The position numbers were made by a program, and so were the translations under genes. DNA of 6,339 nucleotides from the NCBI GenBank assembly GCA_964634755.1, contig CAZWJH010000117.1, forward strand, positions 1 to 6,339, given 5' to 3'. Numbering within the stretch: position 1 is the first letter of the stretch; each line of letters starts with the position of its first letter. The notes below the pieces were generated by a model. That model saw only the letters and a program-made list of their open reading frames with translations, was not told the DNA's origin and did not search any database. Positions 1-6,081 of this stretch are shown one piece after another. Source of the stretch: JALXDT01 sp964634755. Its GTDB lineage: Bacteria; Acidobacteriota; Aminicenantia; JAMOAD01.

Positions 1-78
1 TTTGAAAATATTAGAAGCAAATAAAAAACTACCAATTATAAAGACAAATAAAATATAAACAAAAACATTCTTTTTCAT
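1..78 (-). CDS. N-terminus of an exported or membrane-anchored protein, partial
   Basis: Only the first 26 codons are inside the window; the gene continues past the left edge. The ATG at 78-76 follows a strong GGAGGTGA ribosome binding site (88-81), which supports the start. The peptide begins MKKN, continues with an unbroken hydrophobic stretch (about residues 5-20, rich in V, F, I and L), and then reads ASNIFK. This looks like a Sec signal peptide or a single N-terminal membrane anchor. No cysteine is visible, so there is no sign of a lipoprotein in this part. It lies 54 nt downstream of dprA on the same strand with no terminator between, so it is probably the next gene of the operon. The mature domain is not visible and no function can be assigned. 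Confidence 0.72.
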   Translation of the reverse strand, partial: MKKNVFVYILFVFIIGSFLFASNIFK

Positions 79-80
79 AC

Positions 81-88
81 TCACCTCC
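81..88 (-). promoter_or_regulatory. Strong ribosome binding site of the partial exported-protein gene
   Basis: On the minus strand GGAGGTGA precedes the ATG at 78; the GGAGG core is 5 nt from the start codon. It is a near-perfect complement of the 16S rRNA 3' end. It is the main evidence that the short open frame running off the left edge is a real gene. Confidence 0.75.
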
Positions 89-132
89 GAAACTCAATTT
101 TAACACCACTACTTTTTGATGACAAGATAATT

Positions 133-1185
133 TCAGTTGCTTCTTTGATAATTTTTCCCGGAAAACTCTACAATTAAATTCTTAAACCTTAAGTGCAAAA
201 GTATGTTAAATAGTTCTCCATAATTAAGTTCTGCCTTTTCAATTATTTCATCTATATTTATCATTCTTCCCTTTGGAATTAAACTAAGAACTTTTCTCTC
301 ATTATCAGAAAGCATAATTTCCTCCTCTTCATACTCCACTTTCCCCTTATAATATGGTAACTCAAGTATATCATCAGGAGATAAAATTAAATATGCTCCA
401 TTTTTTATCAAAGCGTTAGTCCCCAGAGAGTTTTCAGAATCAATGTTTCCCGGAATTGCCCCCACATCTCTTCCCTCTTCGAGAGCGAGCATTGCTGTTA
501 TAAGAGAACCACTTCTCTCTTTAGCCTCAATTACAAGAGTGAACATAGACAATCCTGCAATAATTCTATTTCTGATAGGAAAATTTGAGGGGTGAGTTAT
601 TGAAAGAGGAGAAAACTCAGATATAACACATCCACTTTCAATTATCTCTTTAAAAAGTTTTTTGTTCCTTGCGGGATAAACCTTTGTCAAGCTACTGCCC
701 AGAACAGCAACAGTCTTCCCCCCAGATAAAGCTCCTTTGTGTGCATAAGTATCTATCCCACTTGCCATACCACTTATTATTACAAAACCTCTTTTTGAAA
801 GATAATCGGAGAAAAAAGTAGCTTGTTTGATCCCATAAGAAGAAGGTTTTCTCGTACCAACTATACTAATTAATGTTTCCTTTAAGACCGAAATATCCCC
901 TTTATAAAACAGGACAAGAGGCGGTGCATAAATATTTTTTAAATTTTCAGGATAGCTATCATCTGTTATAAGAAGTGTATTTATTGAATTGGCTTTGAGA
1001 AGTTCTTTTAATTTACCATACTCTTCTTTTGCAAAAATCTTTACTCTTTCCTCTTTTAATGGATCTTTTATATCAAAGTCCTCTTTACTTTCTAATACTT
1101 CTGTCTTAATCTTTTCCAAAAGTTTTAAATCTTTTGGAAAAAGCGTTTGAACAAATAAAAGTTTTTCTTTTAATGTAAAATTCAA
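133..1185 (-). CDS. dprA: DNA-processing protein DprA (Smf family)
   Basis: DprA binds incoming single-stranded DNA in the cytoplasm during natural transformation and loads RecA on it. The 350-residue protein shows the whole Rossmann-like DprA core: IVGTRKPSSYG (108-118), ISGMASGID (137-145), AVLGSS (160-165), EFSP (190-193), FPIRNRIIAGLS (202-213), IEAKERSGSLITA (219-231), PGNI (245-248) and GTNALIKNGA (255-264). Residues 290-345 fit the C-terminal winged-helix domain found in many DprA proteins. The N-terminal 65 residues are charged and helical, where other DprAs carry a SAM/HhH-like domain. The length is normal. The start is TTG at 1185-1183: an in-frame TAA lies just upstream, and the TTG overlaps the TGA stop of the stress-protein gene (TTGA). 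AAGGA (1193-1189) is only 3 nt away, so translational coupling is likely. DprA also occurs in many bacteria not known to be transformable, so competence is not proven. The family call is very secure. Confidence 0.97.
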   Translation of the reverse strand: MNFTLKEKLLFVQTLFPKDLKLLEKIKTEVLESKEDFDIKDPLKEERVKIFAKEEYGKLKELLKANSINTLLITDDSYPENLKNIYAPPLVLFYKGDISVLKETLISIVGTRKPSSYGIKQATFFSDYLSKRGFVIISGMASGIDTYAHKGALSGGKTVAVLGSSLTKVYPARNKKLFKEIIESGCVISEFSPLSITHPSNFPIRNRIIAGLSMFTLVIEAKERSGSLITAMLALEEGRDVGAIPGNIDSENSLGTNALIKNGAYLILSPDDILELPYYKGKVEYEEEEIMLSDNERKVLSLIPKGRMINIDEIIEKAELNYGELFNILLHLRFKNLIVEFSGKNYQRSN

Positions 1186-2057
1186 TCTTCCTTATTAGGA
1201 AGTAAAAGAATAGGTGTTTGAGACCTTGAAACTATTTTTTCAGCTACACTTCCTAAAAAGAATTTTGACAATCCAGATCTTGAATGAGTAGCTGTTATGA
1301 TAAGATCACTTTTTTTCTTCTTAGCATAGTCAACAATTGCGTCGGCCGCATTAATTGCTTTTACTATATTAAACTTTGAAGTTGCTTTTACATCTTTAAG
1401 AGAGGTTTCTAATTTCTTGGAAATTCTCTGTACTAATTTTTCCAAAGTTTCAAAGGGAAATTCATACTCATAAAGTTCCATTACATGTAAAACATCAATT
1501 AAACTATCAAATTTTCTTGCTAAAACTTCTGCCCAAGCTAATTCTGTCTCCATTACGGGCTCCAAATCAACAGGGACAAGCATATCTGAAAACTCCATAA
1601 CTCTCTTTTTCTTAGAAGAAAGAAATATAGGTTTCTTGCAATGATGAATCAACCGATTTGTTGTGCTTCCAAGCAATAATCTTTCCCAAAGCGGGTGACT
1701 TTTTTTCCCTATGAAAATCATATCTATCTTATGTTTCTCTGCATTCTCTATTATTCTTTCATAAGCTGAGCCATCACTTATGATAATATCATCAAAAGTT
1801 ATGTTCTTTCTTTTTTCTATTGCTCTAATTTTCCTTATCGCTGCCTTATTTATCCTAATAAAATTGAGTTCTACCTCTCTTGAATCAACAAAAGCATCAT
1901 CATAAATCAAAGGCGGAAGATTGGGTATCACATGAATGGCATAAAGTTTTGCTTCAAACTTTTCTTTAAAAAAAAGGGCATAATCAAGTGCACTTAATGA
2001 TTCTCTGCTGAAATCTGTTGCCCATAAAATTTTTTTAATACTTACTTTTTTCTTCAT
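1182..2057 (-). CDS. Tandem-domain universal stress protein (UspA family)
   Basis: This is a cytoplasmic 291-residue protein made of two Usp domains, about residues 7-148 and 156-287. Each begins with the family's beta-strand and Asp motif (ILWATDFS at 10-17 with D15; MLVPVDLEP at 159-167 with D164). Each ends with the LGS-type nucleotide loop (LLLGSTT at 127-133; FFLGSVAEK at 266-274) followed by a final strand (PIFLSS, PILLLP). Nucleotide-binding Usp proteins of the MJ0577 type carry G-x2-G-x9-G-S/T. Here the first half reads G117-x2-S120-x9-G130-S131 and the second A256-x2-S259-x9-G269-S270. The second glycine is thus replaced in both halves, and ATP binding is uncertain. The ATG at 2057 has an AGGAGG site (2068-2063) 5 nt upstream, and the previous gene ends 12 nt before. 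Usp proteins generally serve stress survival; the partner here is unknown. Confidence 0.93.
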   Translation of the reverse strand: MKKKVSIKKILWATDFSRESLSALDYALFFKEKFEAKLYAIHVIPNLPPLIYDDAFVDSREVELNFIRINKAAIRKIRAIEKRKNITFDDIIISDGSAYERIIENAEKHKIDMIFIGKKSHPLWERLLLGSTTNRLIHHCKKPIFLSSKKKRVMEFSDMLVPVDLEPVMETELAWAEVLARKFDSLIDVLHVMELYEYEFPFETLEKLVQRISKKLETSLKDVKATSKFNIVKAINAADAIVDYAKKKKSDLIITATHSRSGLSKFFLGSVAEKIVSRSQTPILLLPNKED

Positions 2058-2069
2058 TCTAGCCTCCTT

Positions 2070-2819
2070 TTATTGCACTATCTCAAAGATAGCTTCAATA
2101 TTACAAAATTTCACAATATCTCCGTTTTTTAATTTATAAGGAATATTCTCCTTTAATTTCTCTCCATTTAAAAAGGTCCCATTTAAAACACCTAATTCCT
2201 CTTTTATAAAAAATTCATTCTGATCATAAAAAATCACTGCATGCTTTCTTGATATATATTTACCTTTATCTTCAGCTGAAAGATCTATGTCGGGAATATA
2301 GTTCATTGATAGGACTTTTCTCCCTATTGTATTTACCACATTCTTAATAGGAACTCTCCTGTTCGATGGTACTATTCTCAAAAAAGCTTTGACTTGGGCG
2401 GGGAGTTCTTTTTTATCTTTTGTTTCTAATTTATCTGTTTCTATCTTAGGCAATTTTAAATTCTTAAATAATGTTTCAAGAGAAAACAATCTTTCAGAAT
2501 ATCTCTTTAAAATTGAAAGAGATATTTCAGGATCCTTTATAATTATCTCATTTAATATTTGAGGAGGAAGCTCAACCACTCTTGTATTATCCTCCTCTAC
2601 AAAAGCAGTATAAAAACGAGGAGTGTTAATTAAAGTTGATGGGACTCCTATTATATCTCCTTTTTTAGCTTCATCAACAAGGATATAACTATCATTTTTA
2701 AATCTTTTTAAAGAAATAACCCCAGATTGAATTACATAGGCACCCTTCGCAGGATCTCCTTCTTTAAAAAGAATTTCACCTTTATTAAGAATTTTTGTTA
2801 ATTTTTGCCATTTTGTCAT
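2070..2819 (-). CDS. cNMP-binding-fold plus FHA domain fusion protein, putative signalling protein
   Basis: This 249-residue cytoplasmic protein has two recognisable modules. Residues 8-110 match a cyclic-nucleotide-binding (CRP-like) jelly roll, with GEILFKEGDPAKGAYVIQSG (14-33) and KKGDIIG (52-58). Its phosphate-binding cassette is degenerate: the usual Glu after the conserved Gly is V59, while the arginine of the PR motif is kept (R68). Ligand binding is therefore uncertain. A charged linker (about 120-145) leads to an FHA domain at 155-249 with its key residues: IGR (165-167), SRKH (190-193), NGT (213-215), NG (218-219) and NGD (232-234). FHA domains bind phosphothreonine peptides. There is no helix-turn-helix, so this is not a CRP-type transcription factor. 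The ATG overlaps the motB stop (ATGA, 2819-2816) and no Shine-Dalgarno site is visible, which points to reinitiation after motB. Its position suggests a regulator tied to the stator, but that role is inferred. Confidence 0.88.
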   Translation of the reverse strand: MTKWQKLTKILNKGEILFKEGDPAKGAYVIQSGVISLKRFKNDSYILVDEAKKGDIIGVPSTLINTPRFYTAFVEEDNTRVVELPPQILNEIIIKDPEISLSILKRYSERLFSLETLFKNLKLPKIETDKLETKDKKELPAQVKAFLRIVPSNRRVPIKNVVNTIGRKVLSMNYIPDIDLSAEDKGKYISRKHAVIFYDQNEFFIKEELGVLNGTFLNGEKLKENIPYKLKNGDIVKFCNIEAIFEIVQ

Positions 2820-3523
2820 TGGATTAAAAATTGGATATTAACCCTTCTGTTCTTACTCCTATGCTCAGGAGTATCATTGGGGAATAATGGTCTTGTATCC
2901 GCAAACCCTTCAGCTCTAAATCTCTTTGAATTCAATTTTCCCGTTTCAATAAAAAATCTAACGACCGACCCCGCTCGTGCAGAAGAAAGTTCCCAATTTG
3001 ACGGATATTTATCGCTTTTTATCGGGAGATTATCTGTATGTCCTTCAATAACTATTTCATAAGGAGAGCTTTTTATTATTGGAATTAACTTTTTAAACAA
3101 TTTTTTTGCAGGCTCTTTAATCTTAGCTTCTCCTGGATCAAACATTACCGAACCTTTTATTTGTAATAATACACCTCTGTCATTTTTTATAATGGAAACT
3201 TCACCTTCAAGATTTTCCTGAGCAATAGCTTGCTCAACTAAATTTAAAAGAGCCTCTTTCTTTTTTTCCTTTACAGCTTCTGCACTTCCCATCAAATCAA
3301 TAGGACTTTTCTGCCCAAGTCGGCTTAAAATAACCTTTTCAGTCTGAACGCCAAAAGCTTTTTCAACAGAGCCTAGCAATTCTTTAAATTTCTGAACATC
3401 CATATTTGAAAAAGACACGAGCATAATAAAAAAAGTAAGCAACAGGCTCATCATATCTCCAAAAGTAACAACCCAGCCGGGAACGCCCTTCGGACATTCA
3501 CATTTTTTTTCTTCGTCTCCCAT
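2816..3523 (-). CDS. motB: Flagellar stator protein MotB (PomB-like)
   Basis: MotB anchors the flagellar stator to peptidoglycan and carries the ion-binding aspartate of the channel. The 235-residue protein has a short cytoplasmic N-terminus with a cysteine pair (CECPKGVPGW, 8-17) and one membrane helix (about 18-38) containing the essential Asp D23 in TFGDMMSLLLTFF. A plug-like segment follows (NMDVQKFKELLGSVEKAFGV, 40-59). The OmpA/MotB peptidoglycan-binding domain covers about 120-233, with EGHTDNLPI (160-168), NWELSSARA (176-184) and GFADTRPL (206-213). The N-terminal third closely resembles Vibrio PomB, which suggests sodium coupling, but ion choice cannot be proved from sequence. The linker is short, so the protein is smaller than PomB. 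The ATG shares one base with the motA stop (TAATG), and a modest AAGGG site precedes it. The stop overlaps the start of the FHA-fusion gene. Confidence 0.95.
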   Translation of the reverse strand: MGDEEKKCECPKGVPGWVVTFGDMMSLLLTFFIMLVSFSNMDVQKFKELLGSVEKAFGVQTEKVILSRLGQKSPIDLMGSAEAVKEKKKEALLNLVEQAIAQENLEGEVSIIKNDRGVLLQIKGSVMFDPGEAKIKEPAKKLFKKLIPIIKSSPYEIVIEGHTDNLPIKSDKYPSNWELSSARAGSVVRFFIETGKLNSKRFRAEGFADTRPLFPNDTPEHRSKNRRVNIQFLIQ

Positions 3524-4305
3524 TATTTACCCTTTTTTCTCCTTTGCGCCTCTTCAACTTTTACTCTTGATTTGGGGTCGAGGAATGAGGCTAATTTTTC
3601 CTGAACTACAGCAGGATGATCTCCTTGAGCTATTGAAAGAATCCCCTGGATTATTAATCTTTTCTGTAAACTCTCTAAATTTCCATATATTTTTAATTTA
3701 TTTGCTAATGGCAAAAATAAAGCATTCGCCAAAAGAGCCCCGTAAAGAGTTGTTAAAATAGCAACTGCCATACCAGGTCCAATGGCTTTAGGGTCATCCA
3801 TTTTGGTTAACATAGCAACAAGTCCGATTAGTGTACCAATCATTCCAAAAGCGGGAGCGCTATCACCAAGCTCTTCAAGCATTGATCTTCCCGTATCATG
3901 TCTCTCTTCCATTGAACTTAATTCTATCTTTAAAATCGACTCTATTAATTCAGGCTCAACACCATCTATTGCAAGCTGAATTCCTTTTTTTAAAAAGGGA
4001 TGATCTATTTTTACCTTTTCAAGGCCTAAGATTCCACTCTTTTTTGCTTCAACCGCAAGGGATATAATATCATCTATTAATTTCTCCGTAGGTTCTATCT
4101 TATTAAAAATAGCCTTCATCATTATTCCTACCATTCCTGTTAACTTACTCATAGGAAATTTCATAAAGAGAGCCCCAAAAGCACCCCCAAAAACAATCAT
4201 TACAGATCCCACATCCATATATGCAGAAAGCCCTGCTCCTGATGCAATAGCAAAAATCACTAACCCCCACGCCATTACCAAACCGATCACAGATGCTATA
4301 TCCAT
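3523..4305 (-). CDS. motA: Flagellar stator protein MotA (PomA-like)
   Basis: MotA pairs with MotB in the inner membrane; ion flow through the complex drives rotation of the flagellar rotor. The 260-residue protein shows four membrane helices (about 3-22, 32-50, 151-170 and 178-202) and a large cytoplasmic loop between helices 2 and 3. That loop carries the charged group EER (133-135), in the region that contacts FliG in known stators. The stretches MIGTLIGLVAMLTKMDDP (155-172) and AIGPGMAVAILTTLYGA (174-190) are nearly the PomA signature. P151 and P199 fit the two conserved channel prolines. The tail is strongly basic (RRKKGK). The ATG at 4305 has AAGGAG (4318-4313) 7 nt upstream. It is the first gene of the run ending in dprA. 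A tandem TolQ/ExbB-like protein is unlikely given the PomA motifs and adjacent motB. Confidence 0.96.
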   Translation of the reverse strand: MDIASVIGLVMAWGLVIFAIASGAGLSAYMDVGSVMIVFGGAFGALFMKFPMSKLTGMVGIMMKAIFNKIEPTEKLIDDIISLAVEAKKSGILGLEKVKIDHPFLKKGIQLAIDGVEPELIESILKIELSSMEERHDTGRSMLEELGDSAPAFGMIGTLIGLVAMLTKMDDPKAIGPGMAVAILTTLYGALLANALFLPLANKLKIYGNLESLQKRLIIQGILSIAQGDHPAVVQEKLASFLDPKSRVKVEEAQRRKKGK

Positions 4306-4330
4306 TTTATCTCTCCTTTATTAATTTTAT

Positions 4331-4359
4331 ATTGAACAAAATAATAAAGGTTTTGTCAA
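4331..4359 (-). promoter_or_regulatory. Candidate sigma-70-type promoter for the motA operon
   Basis: On the minus strand a perfect TTGACA (4359-4354) is followed after 17 nt by TTCAAT (4336-4331), a 4-of-6 match to TATAAT. The start of transcription would fall near 4325, about 20 nt before the motA ATG. A better-looking TATAAA (4331-4326) sits 22 nt from the -35, which is too far for standard spacing. The site is in the only sizeable gap upstream of the operon. The weak -10 keeps this a candidate only. Confidence 0.45.
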
Positions 4360-4374
4360 GGCTTACCTTATTAT
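4341..4374. repeat. Imperfect inverted repeat enclosing the motA -35 box
   Basis: The left arm ATAATAAAGG (4341-4350) and right arm CCTTATTAT (4366-4374) are reverse complements apart from one extra A, with a 15-nt centre. That centre contains the TTGACA of the candidate motA promoter. The position suits an operator. As RNA it would be a weak, A/U-rich hairpin with no U-run after it, so it is a poor terminator for the preceding MATE gene. Confidence 0.45.
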
Positions 4375-4376
4375 GT

Positions 4377-5798
4377 TTATCCATTAGCATCCTCAATTAT
4401 CTCTTCCACCTCGGCACTTATTATCTTCTCTTTTCTTTTTATAACTGGAACCTGCCAGCTACCCTTTAAATATAAAATAAAGATAAAAGCGGCTACAAAA
4501 ATATTCGAAGAAAGCATCCCCCACCAAACCCCATAATGTCCTAAATTAAACTTTAGCGCAAGAATCCATACCAATGGTAATCTAACTATCCAAATTCTCA
4601 AAAGGGATGTAATCATCACGGGCATCGTATGGCCGGAGCCTTGAAATGCCCCAGCATAAATTCTAAAAATAGCAAAGAAGATTACGGAAGGAGCAACTAT
4701 ATAAAACATTTTTGCTCCAATCTCTTGAACAAGAGGATCTGCGGGGATAAAAAAAATCATTATATATTTACCATAATATGCAATCAAAATCATAGCTGGA
4801 ATTAAAAAGCTCACAATTATTTTTAGCCCTAAAAAGACTGATTCTTTTGCTCTCTTTATTTTATCAGCACCCAAACTCTGTCCTACAATAGTTGTAATTG
4901 CCGATGAAATTCCGAGAGCAGGAAGCATAAAAAGATGAACCATTCTAAATCCGATTCCCGCTGCTGCCACAACTGCGCTTCCCAAAGTATTAATTACCCC
5001 TTGGATAATAATAAAGCCAACAGATGACCCCGACATCCCCAATGAAGCAGGAAGTCCCACTTTGACAATTTTTTTAAATATCTCAAAATCAGGTTTAAAA
5101 CATCGAAGAGTTAATTTAATTCCTTTTGTCCCTTTAAAAAGTTCATAAAGTCCAATTACCGAAGCTATTGCCCTGCTAATAATTGTTGCAATGGCAGCCC
5201 CCAACACACCAAGAGCAGGAAAGCCCAACCAGCCAAAAATCATAACAGGATCAAGAATCAAATTAATTCCTATTGTAATAGCCTGGAGCTTTAAGGGTGA
5301 TATTGTGTCTCCATAACCATTTAAAACTCCCTGATAAATAAAAAATGGGACAGCTGTTACAAGCCCTATTAACATGGCTCTAAAATATGTGAGAGTAGGT
5401 AAAAAAGCATCTTGAGGAGTTTCTAAAAGCTTTAAGAGAGGAGATGAGAAAATATATCCGACAACACTAAAAAAAAATATCAAAATCAAATTAAAAAGTA
5501 AAAGATGCCCTGCCACCTGCCGGGCCTTTTTATTTTCTTTTGCTCCAGTATACTGAGCTACAAGAGAAGTACCTGCCATAGACATTCCCATTGCAAAAGA
5601 AATAATAAAAAAGATTAGTTGAAAGGAAATAAAAGGAGCCGCCAACTGGGCTCTTCCTAATTTACCAAGCCAGTATGCATCTATTAAATTATAAAAGGTC
5701 TGGATAACAGAAGACAGAGCAAGTGGCCATCCCAAAAAAAGGATTGCTTTAAGTAGATTGCCCTCTAATATTTTATCTGATAGATCTTTTTGTTTCAT
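4377..5798 (-). CDS. MATE family multidrug/Na+ efflux transporter
   Basis: This is an inner-membrane antiporter of the MATE family, which exports drugs or metabolites in exchange for Na+ or H+. At 473 residues it is slightly longer than usual and has about 12 hydrophobic helices in two MatE repeats (about 18-180 and 243-405). Typical motifs are WPLALSSVIQTFYNLID (24-40) with D40 in helix 1, VLNGYGDT (158-165), LDPVMIFGWLGFPALGVLGAAIAT (182-205), VGQSLGA (305-311) and GSGHTMPVM (387-395). The C-terminus (450-473) is a charged cytoplasmic tail. The ATG at 5798 is only 16 nt after the 3' end of tRNA-Lys and has no Shine-Dalgarno site. The N-terminal KILEGNLLKAI matches where MATE proteins usually begin, so this start is kept. 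It probably shares the tRNA transcript. The substrate cannot be told from sequence. Confidence 0.93.
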   Translation of the reverse strand: MKQKDLSDKILEGNLLKAILFLGWPLALSSVIQTFYNLIDAYWLGKLGRAQLAAPFISFQLIFFIISFAMGMSMAGTSLVAQYTGAKENKKARQVAGHLLLFNLILIFFFSVVGYIFSSPLLKLLETPQDAFLPTLTYFRAMLIGLVTAVPFFIYQGVLNGYGDTISPLKLQAITIGINLILDPVMIFGWLGFPALGVLGAAIATIISRAIASVIGLYELFKGTKGIKLTLRCFKPDFEIFKKIVKVGLPASLGMSGSSVGFIIIQGVINTLGSAVVAAAGIGFRMVHLFMLPALGISSAITTIVGQSLGADKIKRAKESVFLGLKIIVSFLIPAMILIAYYGKYIMIFFIPADPLVQEIGAKMFYIVAPSVIFFAIFRIYAGAFQGSGHTMPVMITSLLRIWIVRLPLVWILALKFNLGHYGVWWGMLSSNIFVAAFIFILYLKGSWQVPVIKRKEKIISAEVEEIIEDANG

Positions 5799-5814
5799 TC
5801 AGGGTTAAAAAAAG

Positions 5815-5887
5815 TGACCCGTGCAGGGATCGAACCTGCGACCCTCTGATTAAGAGTCAGATGCTCTACCAGCTGAGCTAACGGGCC
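5815..5887 (-). tRNA. tRNA-Lys (anticodon CTT)
   Basis: The 73-nt gene folds as a full cloverleaf: acceptor GGCCCGT/ACGGGTC with one G-U at 2:71, D stem GCTC/GAGC, and anticodon stem TCTGA/TCAGA around loop CTCTTAA. The T stem is GCAGG/CCTGC around TTCGATC. The anticodon CTT reads the lysine codon AAG. The discriminator is A73 and no CCA is encoded, so CCA must be added enzymatically. It lies 11 nt after tRNA-Arg in the same direction. A run of seven T follows the 3' end almost directly (5813-5807). Confidence 0.97.
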
Positions 5888-5898
5888 ACCACTTTAAA

Positions 5899-5972
5899 CA
5901 CGCCCGGCAGGACTCGAACCTGCAGCCTGCGGATTCGAAGTCCGACGCTCTGTCCAGTTGAGCTACGGGCGC
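5899..5972 (-). tRNA. tRNA-Arg (anticodon TCG)
   Basis: The 74-nt gene folds as a cloverleaf: acceptor GCGCCCG/CGGGCGT, D stem GCTC/GAGC, and anticodon loop CTTCGAA with anticodon TCG, reading CGA. The T stem is GCAGG/CCTGC around TTCGAGT, with discriminator G73. The first acceptor pair is G1-U72 rather than the usual G-C, and the 27:43 pair of the anticodon stem is a U-C mismatch. No CCA is encoded. It is the first gene of the tRNA-Arg, tRNA-Lys, MATE run. Confidence 0.95.
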
Positions 5973-5988
5973 ATTGAAAAAGTATCCA

Positions 5989-6017
5989 ATTTTATAACAT
6001 TTATAATTTTTTTTCAA
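5989..6017 (-). promoter_or_regulatory. Candidate promoter of the tRNA-Arg/tRNA-Lys/MATE unit
   Basis: On the minus strand TTGAAA (6017-6012) and TAAAAT (5994-5989) are separated by 17 nt. The overlapping hexamer TATAAA (5996-5991) is closer to consensus but has a 15-nt spacer. Transcription would start near 5981, about 9 nt before mature tRNA-Arg, which suits a tRNA leader. The sequence here is so AT-rich that chance matches are likely; the position supports the call. Confidence 0.5.
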
Positions 6018-6034
6018 TACTGCCTTAATCTTTG

Positions 6035-6081
6035 AAGTTACAAATTAAAGATGTCATAAAAAGTTACAAAAAATTATGTCA
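6035..6081. repeat. Two 26-bp direct repeats, putative terminal transposase-binding sites
   Basis: AAGTTACAAA occurs at 6035-6044 and 6061-6070, exactly 26 bp apart. Each copy is followed, after 6 and 5 nt, by ATGTCA (6051-6056 and 6076-6081). Iterated short sites of this kind are common at IS ends that bind their transposase. A low-complexity origin is less likely because both C/G-bearing blocks recur in order. Confidence 0.6.

Noticed and set aside
2070..2819. CRP/FNR transcription factor
   Set aside because: The C-terminal part is a clear FHA domain and no helix-turn-helix is present, so direct promoter binding is not supported.
2805..3062. Plus-strand 85-codon frame beginning MPFCHWIKNW with a hydrophobic start
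   Set aside because: It lies wholly opposite motB, whose protein is fully explained by its motifs, and it has no ribosome binding site or recognisable domain.
3567..4067. Three overlapping plus-strand frames of 64-78 codons opposite motA
   Set aside because: They are antisense shadows of the well-conserved MotA protein, overlap each other and show no domain or ribosome binding site.
4341..4374. Intrinsic terminator of the MATE gene
   Set aside because: The stem is nearly all A/U with a bulge and a 15-nt loop, and no U-run follows on the minus strand; an operator reading fits better.
5815..5972. tRNA genes as an integration attachment site
   Set aside because: No integrase gene or repeat of a tRNA 3' end is present in the window, and the mobile element lies on the 5' side of the tRNAs, not the 3' side usual for integration.
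6032..6060. Possible transposase promoter, TTGAAG (6032-6037), 17 nt, CATAAA (6055-6060)
   Set aside because: Both hexamers are weak in very AT-rich DNA and lie within the tandem repeat, which already has another explanation. I could not find a better promoter upstream of the transposase.
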